DNA of 64,000 nt from Streptomyces sp. NRRL S-1022 (GCF_000720135.1 NZ_JOIU01000001.1:62001-126000); one strand, 5' to 3'; counted from the first letter of the stretch, positions 1-9,190 are shown. A program made the numbers and translations. Notes: generated by a model not told the origin, from the sequence alone.

Positions 1-25
1 GCCCTTACTCATGCCGATAGATTAC

Positions 26-51
26 ATGGCTACTATGTCCATGGCTACTAT
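26..51. repeat. 11-bp direct repeat near window start
   Basis: ATGGCTACTAT occurs at 26-36 and again at 41-51, a 15-bp period, in an A/T-rich patch unlike the surrounding G/C-rich DNA. It could belong to a promoter or regulator site for something upstream of the window. No gene can be tied to it. Confidence 0.4.
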
Positions 52-330
52 TATCTGGCGGACGTGACGGCGCACCCGACTCGGCACCGCAGCGGGCCTC
101 GGCGGGACTCCCTGCGCCCCGTCACGTGATCAGGACCGGATACAGGCCCTAGGGCGACTGCCGTCGGCCAGGCCACATCAACCTCCCTCTGCGCTGCGGC
201 AGTCGTCGCGACACCCTCCCCTCTCGCGGCGACTGCCGGGCGGATTCAGGTGTGCGGGCACCCGGCGGTCAACGGAGGTGATCCTTGCCGTCGTGACCGC
301 CGGGGCCTTGCCGCAGGCGTCCTCCTGCCC

Positions 331-349
331 GCCTGCCTGCCTGCCTGCC
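331..349. repeat. GCCT tetranucleotide repeat
   Basis: Almost five copies of GCCT in tandem, just upstream of the frameshifted gene that follows. Such tracts can change length by slippage. No function can be assigned. Confidence 0.5.
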
Positions 350-429
350 GTCCCGTCCGGTTTCCGGCACAGCCAGGACGCTTCGCCCCACGGCGACGCG
401 GCCCTGACCGTATGGTGGGGCCCGGCATG

Positions 430-1500
430 TGGCGGGCCCCTACCGGGCTCGGCGCGGTTCCGCCGCTCGACGGGGACGTTTCCAGACTGGTGGCGCCGGC
501 CTGCGACACCCGGTGGCAGGAACGCTTGCGGGGGGCGTCCGGGGCGGACCTGGAGGCGCTCACCGCAGTGTCGGCCGCGTCCAACCTGGTGCTCGGGGAC
601 GGTGGGCGCCGCGGCGATCAGGACGTGTCCGTGGCCCTGGCCGCCGACGCGTCCGCCGGTTACGCGCGTGTCCGCGACCTCGCGGAGGTGGCCGAGGGCC
701 TCCACCACACGGATCGCCTCGCGGAGAGGGACGAACTCCTGCGCCGTGTCATCAGCTTGATCCGTACCCTGGCAGACCCCGCCGAGCGCACCGAGGGCCT
801 GGAACGGGTGGCCCAGGTATTCGGCCGCATCGGGAAACCCGACGGAGCGGCAGAGCTGGCCCGGGAGCCCCTGGGCCGGGCAGGCACCGCCGGCAGCCCC
901 TCCCGCCGACGCCGGGACACATCGCCGCCGCCGGTGCGCTCCTCGCGGCAGGCGATACCGACGCGGTGCTCGGGCTGGAGGACGACCTGCCGGAGGACGC
1001 GGTCGACGAGATTCTCACCGGTGTCGTGAAAAAGCTCGTGGACGCCGGTGATCCGGCCGCAGCAAAGCTGCTCACCGACAGGCGAGGGGACGAGCACGCC
1101 CTCGCCCACCTCGCGGCGGGCACCGCGGCCGCGGGAGACGTCGTCCGTGCCGCCGCGCTGCTGGAGGAGATCGGCACCCCTGTGCTGCGCGAGGCGGCCA
1201 CGCCGGCCGTGGTCAGGGCGCTCTGCCGGGTGGGCGCCCGCGCGACGGCCCGCGCCCTGGCCGACGCCCTCTCCACGCCCGAGCACCGCGGCAAGGCGCT
1301 CGCGGCGAACGCCAGTCGCTCGGCCCCGGCCCGCGGGGGCGCCTCGTGCTGGTCGAGGCGCTGCGCTGGGGGCCGGCGGAGCGGATGACCGAGGAGATCG
1401 CCGACGTGGTGCCGGAGCATCTGCCCCTCCTGGCGGACCTCGCCCTGACGGAAGGCCAGCCGGGCTCTGCCCCGAAGATCACCAGCTCCGTTCCGGTCTC
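430..1500 (+). pseudogene. frameshifted helical-repeat protein remnant
   Basis: Three consecutive stretches in three different frames each look like real protein with Streptomyces codon use. The first runs to about 890 (key stretch RDLAEVAEGLHHTDRLAERD), the second from about 905 to 1320 (KKLVDAGDPAAAKLLTDR, then AAGDVVRAAALLEEIG), and the third from about 1340 to 1480 (EALRWGPAERMTEEIADVVP). Joined together they give an all-helical protein of TPR or HEAT-like repeats rich in Ala, Leu and Glu. At least two frameshifts separate the parts and no single frame spans them, so I call a decayed gene. The intact function is unknown. The Ser/Thr kinase gene follows immediately. Confidence 0.6.
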
Positions 1501-1674
1501 ATCGTCGCCGCCGACGCGATGTCCGGCATCCGCCCTGCTCGCGTCCCGGCGGAGTCGTGGCCGACCGGCAACGAGCCGCGGTGACCGCGTGCCGCGTCTC
1601 CCACCGCGTACCGACGTACAACAAGGTCGTATTCTGCTGCGGTTACGGGGCGCGGTGATCAGGGGGAGACGTAC

Positions 1675-3423
1675 GTGCAGCCATTGGAGTCCACGGATCC
1701 GGCCGTGATCGGCGGCTACCCGCTGCTGGCGCGGCTCGGTGCGGGCGGCATGGGCCAGGTCTACCTGTCGCGCACGCCGGCGGGCCGCCCCCTGGCGCTC
1801 AAGACGGTTCGCCCCGACCTCACCGCCGCCCCGGACTTCGAGACACGCTTCGCCAGGGAGATCCGCACCAGCGACCGGGTCCGCTCTCCGTGGACCGTCT
1901 CGGTGGTGGACTTCAGCCCGCCCGGACACCGCCCGCAGTGGCTGGCCACCGAGTACATCGCCGCACCCGCCCTCGCCGACTGGGTCACCGCCCACGGCCC
2001 GCTGCCGCCTGCCACCCTGCGTCTCCTGGCCGGTGAACTCGCCGCCGCACTGGCCGCCGTGCACGCCTGCGGTCTCACCCACCGGGACGTCAAACCCTCC
2101 AACGTCCTCCTCGGTCGTGGCCGGCCCATGCTCATCGACTTCGGTATCGCCCGTGCCGCCGACGACTCCCACTACACGGGCACCGGGGGCGTCATCGGCT
2201 CTCCCGGCTATCTGGCCCCCGAACAGGCCGTGCAGGGGACCGTCACCGAAGCGGGTGACGTCTTCTCCCTGGGCGCGGTCCTCGCCTTCGCCGCGACCGG
2301 CACCGGCCCGTTCCAACTACCGGGTGAGCAGCCCTCGGCGCCCTTGCTCCTCTACCGCATCGTCCACGAAGACGCCCGCCTCGACGGCGTACCGGCCGGC
2401 CTGGCACAACTCGTCGCCCGCTGCCTGGCGAAGAATCCGGACGACCGGCCACGAAGCGCAGAGCTGGCAGCATCGCTGCGGGGGGAGGGGGGCGTCGGCG
2501 ATCCCCGGGCGGCGGCGTACGGACCCGGGACCACGCCAGGGGCAGGCGCCTGGGAGCGGGCCCTCCCGCCAGGACTCGCCGCCGACCTCCTGGCGCGGGA
2601 GGCGGAGGTCGCCCGCCGGTGCGCGGCGCCACCGGACCACCCGGCCTCGGCGGCCCGGACGGCGCCCGGGCCTGGCATACCGGGCGCGCCGACGACCGCT
2701 GGGGCGGTGGTCCCGCCCTCCGCCGGCCATCCGGTCCCCGACACGGCCGCGCCGTACCCCCCGTCCGCCACCGCGGGGTCGTACCCGCCCGGCCCTCCGG
2801 GCGGCCACACCGGCCCGTCCACCTCGTCGTCGTACGGCGCCCACCACCCCGTGTACCTCCGCGGGCGCCGCCGCGTCCGCCGGCTGGCCGGCGCCTGCGC
2901 CCTCACCGTGGCCGCCGTCACGACCGGCATCCTGCTGCTGCACCCGTTCGACACGACCGCCCACGGCGACGGCACCCCGTCCTCCCGGCCCCTCCCCAGC
3001 GCCTCCGCTCCTGCCCTCTCCGCCAAGTGGGCCGGCGTGTGGACCGGCACGGGCCCGGGCACCCCGCAGGCCGACGGCCAACTGCATCCGCGTACCGACT
3101 CCTTCAAGGTGACCCTCACCCTGCACACCGCCGCCGTGGGCGAACTGGCGGGCAAGCAGGTCAGCAGCATCACCGAGGTCGGCACCGGCCGGGAGGTCGG
3201 CTGCACGGAGGCCCTCACGCTGCGGGCCGTACGCGGTACGACGGCCACCTTCGAGGCGGCCACCAGTCACCCCACCGACCGCTCGGACACGTCGCTGCAG
3301 TGCGAGACCGGCCACCTCTACGTCGTCCAGCTCACCGACGCCGACACCATCACCCTCGGCGAGGAGGGCGCCCAGTCCGCGGGCGCGCCCGAGTCCGTGC
3401 ACCGCAGCCGCCGCACCTCCTGA
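1675..3423 (+). CDS. membrane-anchored serine/threonine protein kinase (PknB/Hanks type)
   Basis: Transfers phosphate from ATP to protein Ser/Thr. Residues 12-270 form the kinase domain: Gly-rich loop GAGGMGQVY (22-30), ATP-binding Lys43, catalytic HRD (136-138) in HRDVKPSN, DFG (155-157) and APE (181-183). A Pro/Ala/Gly-rich linker follows, then one transmembrane helix near 402-421 and an extracellular C-terminal region of about 150 residues with no PASTA repeats. That domain resembles the unassigned sensor domains common on Streptomyces kinases. The GTG start is preceded by GGGGGAG. The gene stands alone, so its signal and substrates are unknown. The kinase call is secure. Confidence 0.95.
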   Translation: MQPLESTDPAVIGGYPLLARLGAGGMGQVYLSRTPAGRPLALKTVRPDLTAAPDFETRFAREIRTSDRVRSPWTVSVVDFSPPGHRPQWLATEYIAAPALADWVTAHGPLPPATLRLLAGELAAALAAVHACGLTHRDVKPSNVLLGRGRPMLIDFGIARAADDSHYTGTGGVIGSPGYLAPEQAVQGTVTEAGDVFSLGAVLAFAATGTGPFQLPGEQPSAPLLLYRIVHEDARLDGVPAGLAQLVARCLAKNPDDRPRSAELAASLRGEGGVGDPRAAAYGPGTTPGAGAWERALPPGLAADLLAREAEVARRCAAPPDHPASAARTAPGPGIPGAPTTAGAVVPPSAGHPVPDTAAPYPPSATAGSYPPGPPGGHTGPSTSSSYGAHHPVYLRGRRRVRRLAGACALTVAAVTTGILLLHPFDTTAHGDGTPSSRPLPSASAPALSAKWAGVWTGTGPGTPQADGQLHPRTDSFKVTLTLHTAAVGELAGKQVSSITEVGTGREVGCTEALTLRAVRGTTATFEAATSHPTDRSDTSLQCETGHLYVVQLTDADTITLGEEGAQSAGAPESVHRSRRTS

Positions 3424-3765
3424 AGCACGGCGGGGTCCACGGGCCGGCGGTCGGCCGGGGGTCCGACCGGGTGCCGAGGTCGTACCCCTGCCCGTCGCCC
3501 CTCCCGAGCCGGCGCGCACACGCTGTGCCGAACTCGCCGACGCGGCAGTACCGTTCTGACACGAACGGCCTGCGGATGCGCTGTCGGGGGCCGCCCGGAG
3601 CGGGGTCCGCCATTCGTGGTGATCGTGCAGAGAAGTGCTCAACTCCCCCCTAGGCCCTGGCTTGGAGCCTCGTGCCCGGTGAGACTGGAAGTCAGCCGAG
3701 ACGACCCGCCCGAGGAGAGTGCCGGTCGCCGGACCTCACTGGCCGATCATTTCCGAGGAGTCCGC
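3424..3765. other. intergenic region without a recognisable gene
   Basis: Between the kinase stop and the small secreted peptide. Short GC-rich inverted repeats just after the kinase may act as a terminator but are imperfect. The last 50 bases contain a plausible ribosome binding site (CGAGGAG) for the next gene. Nothing else is seen. Confidence 0.5.
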
Positions 3766-3966
3766 ATGCGTCTGCGTAAGCGCGCGACAGCCGCCGTGTT
3801 CGTGACCACCGCGGCCTTCACCGCCCTCGCTCCCCAGGCCATGGCCGCCCCCATGCCCTGGGAGACCAGCCGAACCCCCACGACCATCACCCACCACACT
3901 CCCTCCACTGCAACCAGCGGCAGCGGCACGGTCACCGTGCTGTGCGCGCCCCCCTGCTACCAGTAG
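3766..3966 (+). CDS. small secreted Thr/Ser-rich peptide with C-terminal CAPPCYQ
   Basis: 66 residues. Residues 1-28 are a clear Sec signal peptide: MRLRKR, a hydrophobic core, then AMAA before APMPW. The mature part of about 38 residues is rich in Thr and Ser and ends VTVLCAPPCYQ, with two Cys four residues apart. The ATG is chosen because CGAGGAG lies 7 bases upstream; an upstream in-frame GTG would bury the signal peptide. No adjacent modification enzyme or protease gene suggests a classical RiPP. It could be a surface peptide, a signalling peptide or a disulfide-bonded secreted factor. I recognise no family. Confidence 0.65.
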   Translation: MRLRKRATAAVFVTTAAFTALAPQAMAAPMPWETSRTPTTITHHTPSTATSGSGTVTVLCAPPCYQ

Positions 3967-4102
3967 GCGGTCGCCGAAGGGACCTGGAGACACCGGACCG
4001 GCACCCAAACGGCGTCCCGGCACCGCTCTGCGAACCACACACCAGGCGAAGCCATCCGACGAGCGTCAGTTCCGAGGTGGACCTGGCTGCGGTGTGGGCA
4101 TC

Positions 4103-4969
4103 TCAGGATGCCTTCTGGGAGGCGGCTGCGTCGGGGTGCAGGTCGTCGAGGGTGAGCTGGTGCGCCGGGGGATCGGGAAGGACGACCTCGCGGGTGAGGC
4201 GGAGGTCGGGGCCGACGTGGAGCAGTTCGCCGGACTCCATCTCGCGCCAGTGCGGGTTGTCGTCCATACGCTCGCTGGCGACGACGACGGCTGGTTGCTC
4301 GGCGAGGTGCGATGAGTGGATGCGCATACGACCGTGGGAGCCGCTGTGGTCGAGATGCCGGCCGTGCTGGCCGCCCGCCTGGCGTTCGAGGACGTACAGC
4401 TCGTGGGTGTCCGGGTAGCGCAGCGCCCACAGCTCCTCGGGCGTGATGAGGATCAGGTTCATGGCGTAGACGGGCAGGTTGCCGGCGATCCACCGGCCGG
4501 CGTGCCGGATGCCCTCGGTGACGTCACCGCCGTGCCGCCGGGTCTCCCGGGTGATCAGGGCGAAGAACCGCTCGGAGTCGGTGTCGCCCTTCACGAGGGA
4601 CCGGTCCTCGCCCAGGTGGTCGTCGAGCTTGTCCAGACCCTCGATCACCCCGTTGTGGGCGAAGAGACGCCCGTCCTGCTCGAAGGGATGGGTGTTGCGG
4701 ACGTCCAGGCTGCCGGTGGAGGCGAAGCGCACGTGGGCGATGAAGGTGGCCGACTCGACCTCGCGGGCCTCCTCGGCGAAGGCGCGGTCGCGGTAGGCGG
4801 CGATGGGGGCCTTGTCGATGCGCGGGGCGCCTTGGGCGGTGAAGTGGCCGAGACCGGTGCCGTCGGGGTCCCGGTGGCTCTGCCGGCTGAGGCTGTCGGG
4901 GGCGTCCAGGAGCCAGAAGGTGGCGCGGGTAGGGCGCGGGGCGCTGCTGAGGCCGAAAAGACGGCACAC
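4103..4969 (-). CDS. class II glutamine amidotransferase (YafJ/Dug3-like)
   Basis: An Ntn-type glutaminase-fold hydrolase. After Met removal the protein begins with Cys2 (MCRLFGLSS), the catalytic nucleophile. Further family motifs are HVRFAS (about 79-84), NTHPF and HNGVIEG (about 110-116), and the late segment QPAVVVASERMDDNPHW. At 288 residues it matches stand-alone members, which lack a synthase domain, so the ammonia acceptor or peptide substrate is unknown. Some relatives hydrolyse gamma-glutamyl bonds, as Dug3 does in glutathione turnover. Transcribed alone, away from the following plus-strand gene. Confidence 0.9.
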   Translation of the reverse strand: MCRLFGLSSAPRPTRATFWLLDAPDSLSRQSHRDPDGTGLGHFTAQGAPRIDKAPIAAYRDRAFAEEAREVESATFIAHVRFASTGSLDVRNTHPFEQDGRLFAHNGVIEGLDKLDDHLGEDRSLVKGDTDSERFFALITRETRRHGGDVTEGIRHAGRWIAGNLPVYAMNLILITPEELWALRYPDTHELYVLERQAGGQHGRHLDHSGSHGRMRIHSSHLAEQPAVVVASERMDDNPHWREMESGELLHVGPDLRLTREVVLPDPPAHQLTLDDLHPDAAASQKAS

Positions 4970-5413
4970 GGCATTCCTCCAGGGGTCGGTCGGCCCTTCG
5001 TGGCTCGTGTCGGGCCGGCGGTTCGGTTCTGTCGTCAGTGGCGGACGGTGTCAGGAGTCCCACGCAAAGCCGGTCACGAATCAAGTGGGCCTGTCGCAGC
5101 AGCCGCTGTCGATGTCCTGGCGGGACCGTTCCCGTTCCAGGTGAGCTCGAAGGCGCCGCGCCGGAGCACATACACGCACCTGACGATTCCATCGGGCAGA
5201 GGGCGCTGGCCGCGAGCTGATCGGCAAGTGCTGCTGTGGCGTGGCCGGGGGCGTTGGGGGTGCCCATGGGCGGTCGGTGTGTCCGCGTGCTCCTGGTTCC
5301 TCACATCCGGGTGTTTCGCCCCGTGAGATGTGGTCTGGACTGTTTGGGCGGACAGGATGGCTGTCGCGATGAGGTCCCGGCCGTCGGGGCCTCACCGAAC
5401 GTGAAGGAGCAGG
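4970..5413. other. divergent intergenic region
   Basis: Separates the start of the amidotransferase (minus) from the secreted protein gene (plus), so it should hold promoters for both. No clear -35/-10 pair or operator could be singled out. AAGGAGC lies just before 5414. No coding sequence is convincing here. Confidence 0.5.
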
Positions 5414-5782
5414 ATGCGAGGCTTCAAGACTCTCGGGGCGGGCGCGCTGGCGGTTGCCCTGGTGTCGGGCGTCGGCTGGGCAGCGCACGCGTCGGGCAGC
5501 CAGGCGGCGGCCAAGCCGAACGCAGCTTCCGCGGCTGCATCGGTCGCCGGCTACCAACTGGTGAAGCTGCCGAATTCGAACGTGTCGAACTTCGAGCGGC
5601 GTACGGTGTTCTGCCCGCCGGGGAAGATTGCCATCGGGGGTGGCGCGGAGGCGCAGGGCGAGGACGCGGTCCTCCTCGGATCGTTCCCGACGGAGGACGG
5701 AGAGGGCTGGATCGGCATCGGACGCGACTCCCTCCGGGACAACGTCGGGATCTCGGTGTACGCGATCTGTGCCTACCGCTGA
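5414..5782 (+). CDS. secreted protein of unknown function
   Basis: 122 residues with an N-terminal Sec signal (MRGFKTLGAGALAVALVSGV, cleavage probably after the Ala-rich stretch near residue 26). The mature part contains VFCPPGKIAIGGGAE and ends SVYAICAYR, so it has two Cys that could pair. The CPPGK...GGG pattern is common in secreted actinobacterial proteins of unknown role. Start supported by AAGGAGC 6-7 bases upstream. A weak GC-rich hairpin follows the stop. Nothing nearby suggests a partner. Confidence 0.75.
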   Translation: MRGFKTLGAGALAVALVSGVGWAAHASGSQAAAKPNAASAAASVAGYQLVKLPNSNVSNFERRTVFCPPGKIAIGGGAEAQGEDAVLLGSFPTEDGEGWIGIGRDSLRDNVGISVYAICAYR

Positions 5783-5929
5783 CAGCTCCTGGCCCGTGCC
5801 CGTCCCTGTCTTCAGGGGCGGGGCGCGGTGCTGTGACCAGACGCAGCGATCCCGGCCGGACAGCCGAGGGGCCCGGCAGCGCCTCACCGGCCCGGAGCGG
5901 TGCGAGATCCACCACCCACCCTGACCGCC

Positions 5930-6100
5930 TCAGCAAGCCGGCCGGCGGTTCGTCCTGCTGATGCCGCCCCCTGTTCCGGCCGGTGGCGGCGGCGTGCTGG
6001 TGGGCGCGGACGATGCTGGAGTCGATCCGGGCCGGCTGGTCGACGTCGCCGACCGCGTCGCCGTGGGCTTGGATCTGCTGCGGCGCTTGGGTGAACACCG
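5930..6100 (-). pseudogene. IS5-family transposase fragment
   Basis: Reads VDQPARIDSSIVRAHQHAA on the minus strand, matching the well-known segment of IS5-type DDE transposases (D-S-T-x-V-R-A-H-Q-H-A-A) that includes the first catalytic Asp region. Only about 55 residues remain, with no start, no C-terminal half and no terminal inverted repeats visible. It lies directly beside the broken S9-peptidase gene, so an insertion followed by deletion may have destroyed both. Confidence 0.65.
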
Positions 6101-6214
6101 CCCCGCCGAGGGCGCAGCGGCGGAAGCGCCGTGCCCTAGCGCCGCCGGCCGGTGATCCCCGGCCGCTGCGCCGGGCCGGCCTCGAATCGAAGCGGTCCCC
6201 TGGTTCACCAGCCC

Positions 6215-6880
6215 GCCCGTACCTGACCGCAGCACGCCGTGACGACGCGCAGAGCACGACGGCATCCGGTCCGTCCGGTGCGCCGGAAAGAGCCAGCGTC
6301 GAACCGTCGGGGGAGACGTCCATCAGACAGCGGTATCCCCGCGCGCGATGGACCTCCCGCCCGCTCCGCCCGGGGCGGCCGACGAAACAGCGGGACTCGC
6401 CCGCCGACCCGACACAGACCGCCGCCAAACGGCCGGCGGCGTCGAACCCCACCCCGCGCGCACTGCCCACAGGCACCCCGACGAGCGCCGTGCCGGACCG
6501 GGCCCCGTCGAACGTCTCACGGCGCCACACACCGGCACCGCCCCGCCCGGAGTCGAACCACCAGACGCACTCGCCGCCCGGCTCGATCTCGCACAGGTCC
6601 ACACCCTGCGGGCGGCTCGTGACCACGCGGTGCCCACCGCCGTGGACGTCCCAGGCCACGACCTGCGCCGTACCGTCGATCACCTGCGTGCGCACGGCAC
6701 GTCAGGGACGTCCCGGCCGCTGCGCGGCACCCGTCGCGAAACTCGGCGCCGACAGAACGGCACCGAACGCGACACCGTCCGGGCGACCGGACTCGTCCAC
6801 CTCGTTCCGACTCGGCACCACGGGCGGCCGATGCCAAAGACCCGTCAGTTCCTCGGTCAGGGGCGGCACTTCGGTGTCCC
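6215..6880 (-). pseudogene. truncated S9 (prolyl oligopeptidase-like) peptidase remnant
   Basis: The minus strand reads TEVPPLTEELTGLWHRPPVV from about 6876 with no start codon, then changes frame near 6700 and continues WDVHGGGHRVVTSRPQGVDL...CVWWFD and GYRCLMDVSPDGSTLALSG. This resembles the N-terminal beta-propeller of Streptomyces S9 family peptidases (VWWFDD and SPDG motifs). The C-terminal alpha/beta-hydrolase catalytic domain is absent and the end abuts a transposase fragment. It is non-functional. The family call rests on the propeller motifs only. Confidence 0.55.
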
Positions 6881-7324
6881 TCTTCCTCGTGCCTTCCGAG
6901 GCTCGTCGCCGCACCGGGTCGGCGGGCCGCCGACCCCGGCGGCATACCAAGCCTCCCGCGGGTGGCCGAGGCTCCCAGAGCCGTTTGCGCACCCGTCCGA
7001 CCACCGCCGTGCCTGCCGGCTTCACCCTTGCGGAGCGGCCCTCCTCATCAGGAACCGCCGGCACCATCCAGGACTCTCCGAATCCAGGACTCTCCGAACG
7101 GCCGGCCGCCCCCGCGCGGCGCCGCCACGGTCGAAGTGAACCGCTCCGCTTTCGACCAAGTCGGTACGCCTGCCCACGCCGGAGACTCGGCGTCGGCGAA
7201 CTTCGCCGGGACAGGACACCCGCCCACCGGCACGCGTCGCGTGGCGGCGGCCCGGCGCGGGCATGTATCGGAGCGGCGCGCGACCGCCGGCCGCGTGCGA
7301 CCGCCCAGAAGCAGGGGGAAGCCG
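6881..7324. other. gene-free stretch with a 16-bp tandem repeat
   Basis: No convincing protein in either direction. An exact 16-bp unit (ATCCAGGACTCTCCGA) occurs twice back to back at 7066-7081 and 7082-7097. It is probably a slippage duplication in decaying DNA upstream of the next gene. AGGGGGAAG just before 7325 is the ribosome binding site. Confidence 0.5.
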
Positions 7325-8173
7325 GTGCGCGAGTTCGTCTACCTCTCGAAGAGGAAACTCAGGCAGTTCACCGAGTCCAACGGCGACGCCGGGCGGCCCC
7401 GCTGGTGGCGCCGCCTCGGTTTCGAGGGCGAACTGGCGTTCCCGCCCTTCGGCCGAGCCAAGGTGGCCAGCCGGGAGGCCGCCGCGGAGCCCGCGACGCT
7501 CACCGTGGACGAGGTGATCGACGAGTTCGAGCGGGGGGACCGCGCGGCCGGATGGTTCGCCGACGACAGTGTGGGCGCGGGGTCCTGGGCCTTCTTCGAG
7601 GCACCCTTGAACTACCGGGTGATGGACGACAAGTACTTCCGGTCGGCCGTCCTCTTCCTGGACTCGGGGGTACGGTCCCCGCACTACCCGACAGGGGGCT
7701 CGGTCCGGCTGCTGCTGCACGGGTCCCGGGAACACCTGCTCGGCATGGAGGGGGCCTCGCCGGTCCGGCTGGACGTACAGACGGAACTCGACCGGACCGA
7801 GCCGGAGGTGTTCCACGTCGCCTCCGACTCGTCCTACCTGTACCGGCTCGCCGGGCAGAGCTTCGACCTGGAGGACGAGACGGTGGAGCGCCTGCTGCCG
7901 GAGCTCAGTGACCGCCTCCTGCGCAACGACGAGCTGTCGCAGGAGCTGGGCCGCACCTCGTTGCGGATCGTCTACCAGCACAGCAACTTCGCCACGGGGC
8001 TGAGGATGACCGTGCGCCTGCTGGACGAGGCCTTCGTCCCGGAGACCGCCGCTTGGATGCGCGGCTACGCGCGCATCACCTCCCGCACGCAGCTGTACAG
8101 CGAAGGCGCGGAGAACAAGGTGCACCTCGTCACGGCCACCCCGCTCTACGTGGAGTACGCGCCCCAGCCGTGA
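7325..8173 (+). CDS. SAVMC3_10250-like protein of unknown function
   Basis: 282 residues beginning MREFVYLSKRKLRQF, the hallmark start of a Streptomyces family named after SAVMC3_10250. The body is soluble with no signal or membrane segment; a central part carries WAFFEAPLNYRVMDDKYFRS and the C-terminus reads VHLVTATPLYVEYAP. Function is not known to me. The GTG start is chosen because it begins the conserved N-terminus and is preceded by AGGGGGAAG. It is not part of an obvious operon. Confidence 0.7.
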   Translation: MREFVYLSKRKLRQFTESNGDAGRPRWWRRLGFEGELAFPPFGRAKVASREAAAEPATLTVDEVIDEFERGDRAAGWFADDSVGAGSWAFFEAPLNYRVMDDKYFRSAVLFLDSGVRSPHYPTGGSVRLLLHGSREHLLGMEGASPVRLDVQTELDRTEPEVFHVASDSSYLYRLAGQSFDLEDETVERLLPELSDRLLRNDELSQELGRTSLRIVYQHSNFATGLRMTVRLLDEAFVPETAAWMRGYARITSRTQLYSEGAENKVHLVTATPLYVEYAPQP

Positions 8174-8281
8174 ACCACTCCATGACGGCGGCTCGCACCG
8201 TCTCGGCCGCCTCGCGCCGGGGCGGTGGGCGTGGCCGCAGCCCCTTGGCGCTCCGGTCGGAACGAATCCCGCCTCGCGATC

Positions 8282-8318
8282 GTCTACAGTTCCGTAGACC
8301 GTCTACCGGAATGTAGAC
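8282..8318. promoter_or_regulatory. two adjacent 18-bp palindromic operators (GTCTAC-N6-GTAGAC)
   Basis: GTCTAC-AGTTCC-GTAGAC spans 8282-8299 and GTCTAC-CGGAAT-GTAGAC spans 8301-8318, one base apart. Perfect 6-bp arms twice in a row are typical of a tandem operator for a dimeric repressor, for example TetR type. They lie about 70 bp upstream of a well-placed ribosome binding site (AAGGAG) and ATG at 8386. No TetR gene is adjacent, so the regulator may have been lost or may be encoded elsewhere. Confidence 0.65.
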
Positions 8319-8385
8319 GGTTGGGGCGGCGCCTGTCGGGTGCTGTGCGTCCGGCCGTCCGTCCGTCCGGAAAGGAGTCTCGCCG

Positions 8386-8527
8386 ATGACCACACCTGCG
8401 GTTCTCTCACCACGGCTCGCGGTGAACCGCCGGACCCGCAGTCGTTCCCGGCCGCCGGCAGCCCACCTCCTGCCCGCCGCTTTCCTCAATCACACGACGA
8501 CTTCGGCCGCGGAGCCGACGGAGGACC
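8386..8527 (+). pseudogene. possible stump of an operator-controlled gene
   Basis: The tandem operator and a good ribosome binding site lead to ATG 8386, which opens a 62-codon frame (MTTPAVLSPRLAVNRRTRSR...) that soon becomes low-complexity and runs into the response-regulator gene. The most economical reading is that only the regulatory region and first codons survive of a deleted gene. Alternatively it is a short leader peptide for the two-component operon. I cannot decide between these. Confidence 0.35.
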
Positions 8528-9190
8528 ATGCGCCCCAAGATCCTGGTCGTGGAGGACGATCACGTCCTGCGTGACGTTCTGCGCCGCGGCCTGTACGAGG
8601 AGGAGTTCGAGCCGGTTCCCGCGGTCGACGGCGCCACCGCCCTGCGGCTGGCCACCGCCGGCATGGCGGCGGCAGTCCTGGACGTAGGCCTGCCCGACTC
8701 CGACGGGCGGGACGTGTGCCAGGCGATGCGCGCCAACGGCTTCCTCGCCCCCGTGATCTTCCTGACCGCCCGGCACCAGCTCACCGACCGCCTGGCCGGC
8801 TTCTCCGCCGGCGGTGACGACTACCTGCCCAAGCCCTTCCACCTCGCCGAACTCGCCGCCCGGCTGCGCGCCGCCATCAGACGTACCGCCCCCGTGGGGG
8901 TGCCCTCGGCCGGCGACCTGGTTCTGGACGCGGTGGACCACAGCGTCATCGTGCACGGCATGCGCACCACGCTGTCTCCCACCGAGTTCCGGCTGCTGGC
9001 CACGCTCGTCACCGCGGACGGCACCCTCGTACGCCGCCGTGACCTGGTACGGGCCGGCTGGCCCGAGGGCGCGCAGGTCAGCGACAACACGCTGGACCAG
9101 TACCTGAGCCGGTTGCGCCGCAAGCTGCGTGAGGCGGGCAGCGGCCTGACGATCGGTACGGCGCGCGGGATCGGACACCGCCTGTCGTGA
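8528..9190 (+). CDS. OmpR/PhoB-family response regulator
   Basis: 220 residues. An N-terminal receiver domain (1-118) has acidic residues in VVEDDH, phospho-acceptor Asp52 in LDVGLPDSDG, Thr80 and Lys102 in LPKPFH. A C-terminal winged-helix DNA-binding domain (125-220) includes LSPTEFRLLATLV and DNTLDQYLSRLRRKL. Start supported by GGAGG directly upstream. The stop overlaps the histidine kinase start by 4 bp, so the two are translationally coupled. The direct repeats in front of the two neighbouring COG4705 genes are its most likely targets; that link is inferred from position and from the OmpR family's preference for direct repeats. Confidence 0.93.
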   Translation: MRPKILVVEDDHVLRDVLRRGLYEEEFEPVPAVDGATALRLATAGMAAAVLDVGLPDSDGRDVCQAMRANGFLAPVIFLTARHQLTDRLAGFSAGGDDYLPKPFHLAELAARLRAAIRRTAPVGVPSAGDLVLDAVDHSVIVHGMRTTLSPTEFRLLATLVTADGTLVRRRDLVRAGWPEGAQVSDNTLDQYLSRLRRKLREAGSGLTIGTARGIGHRLS

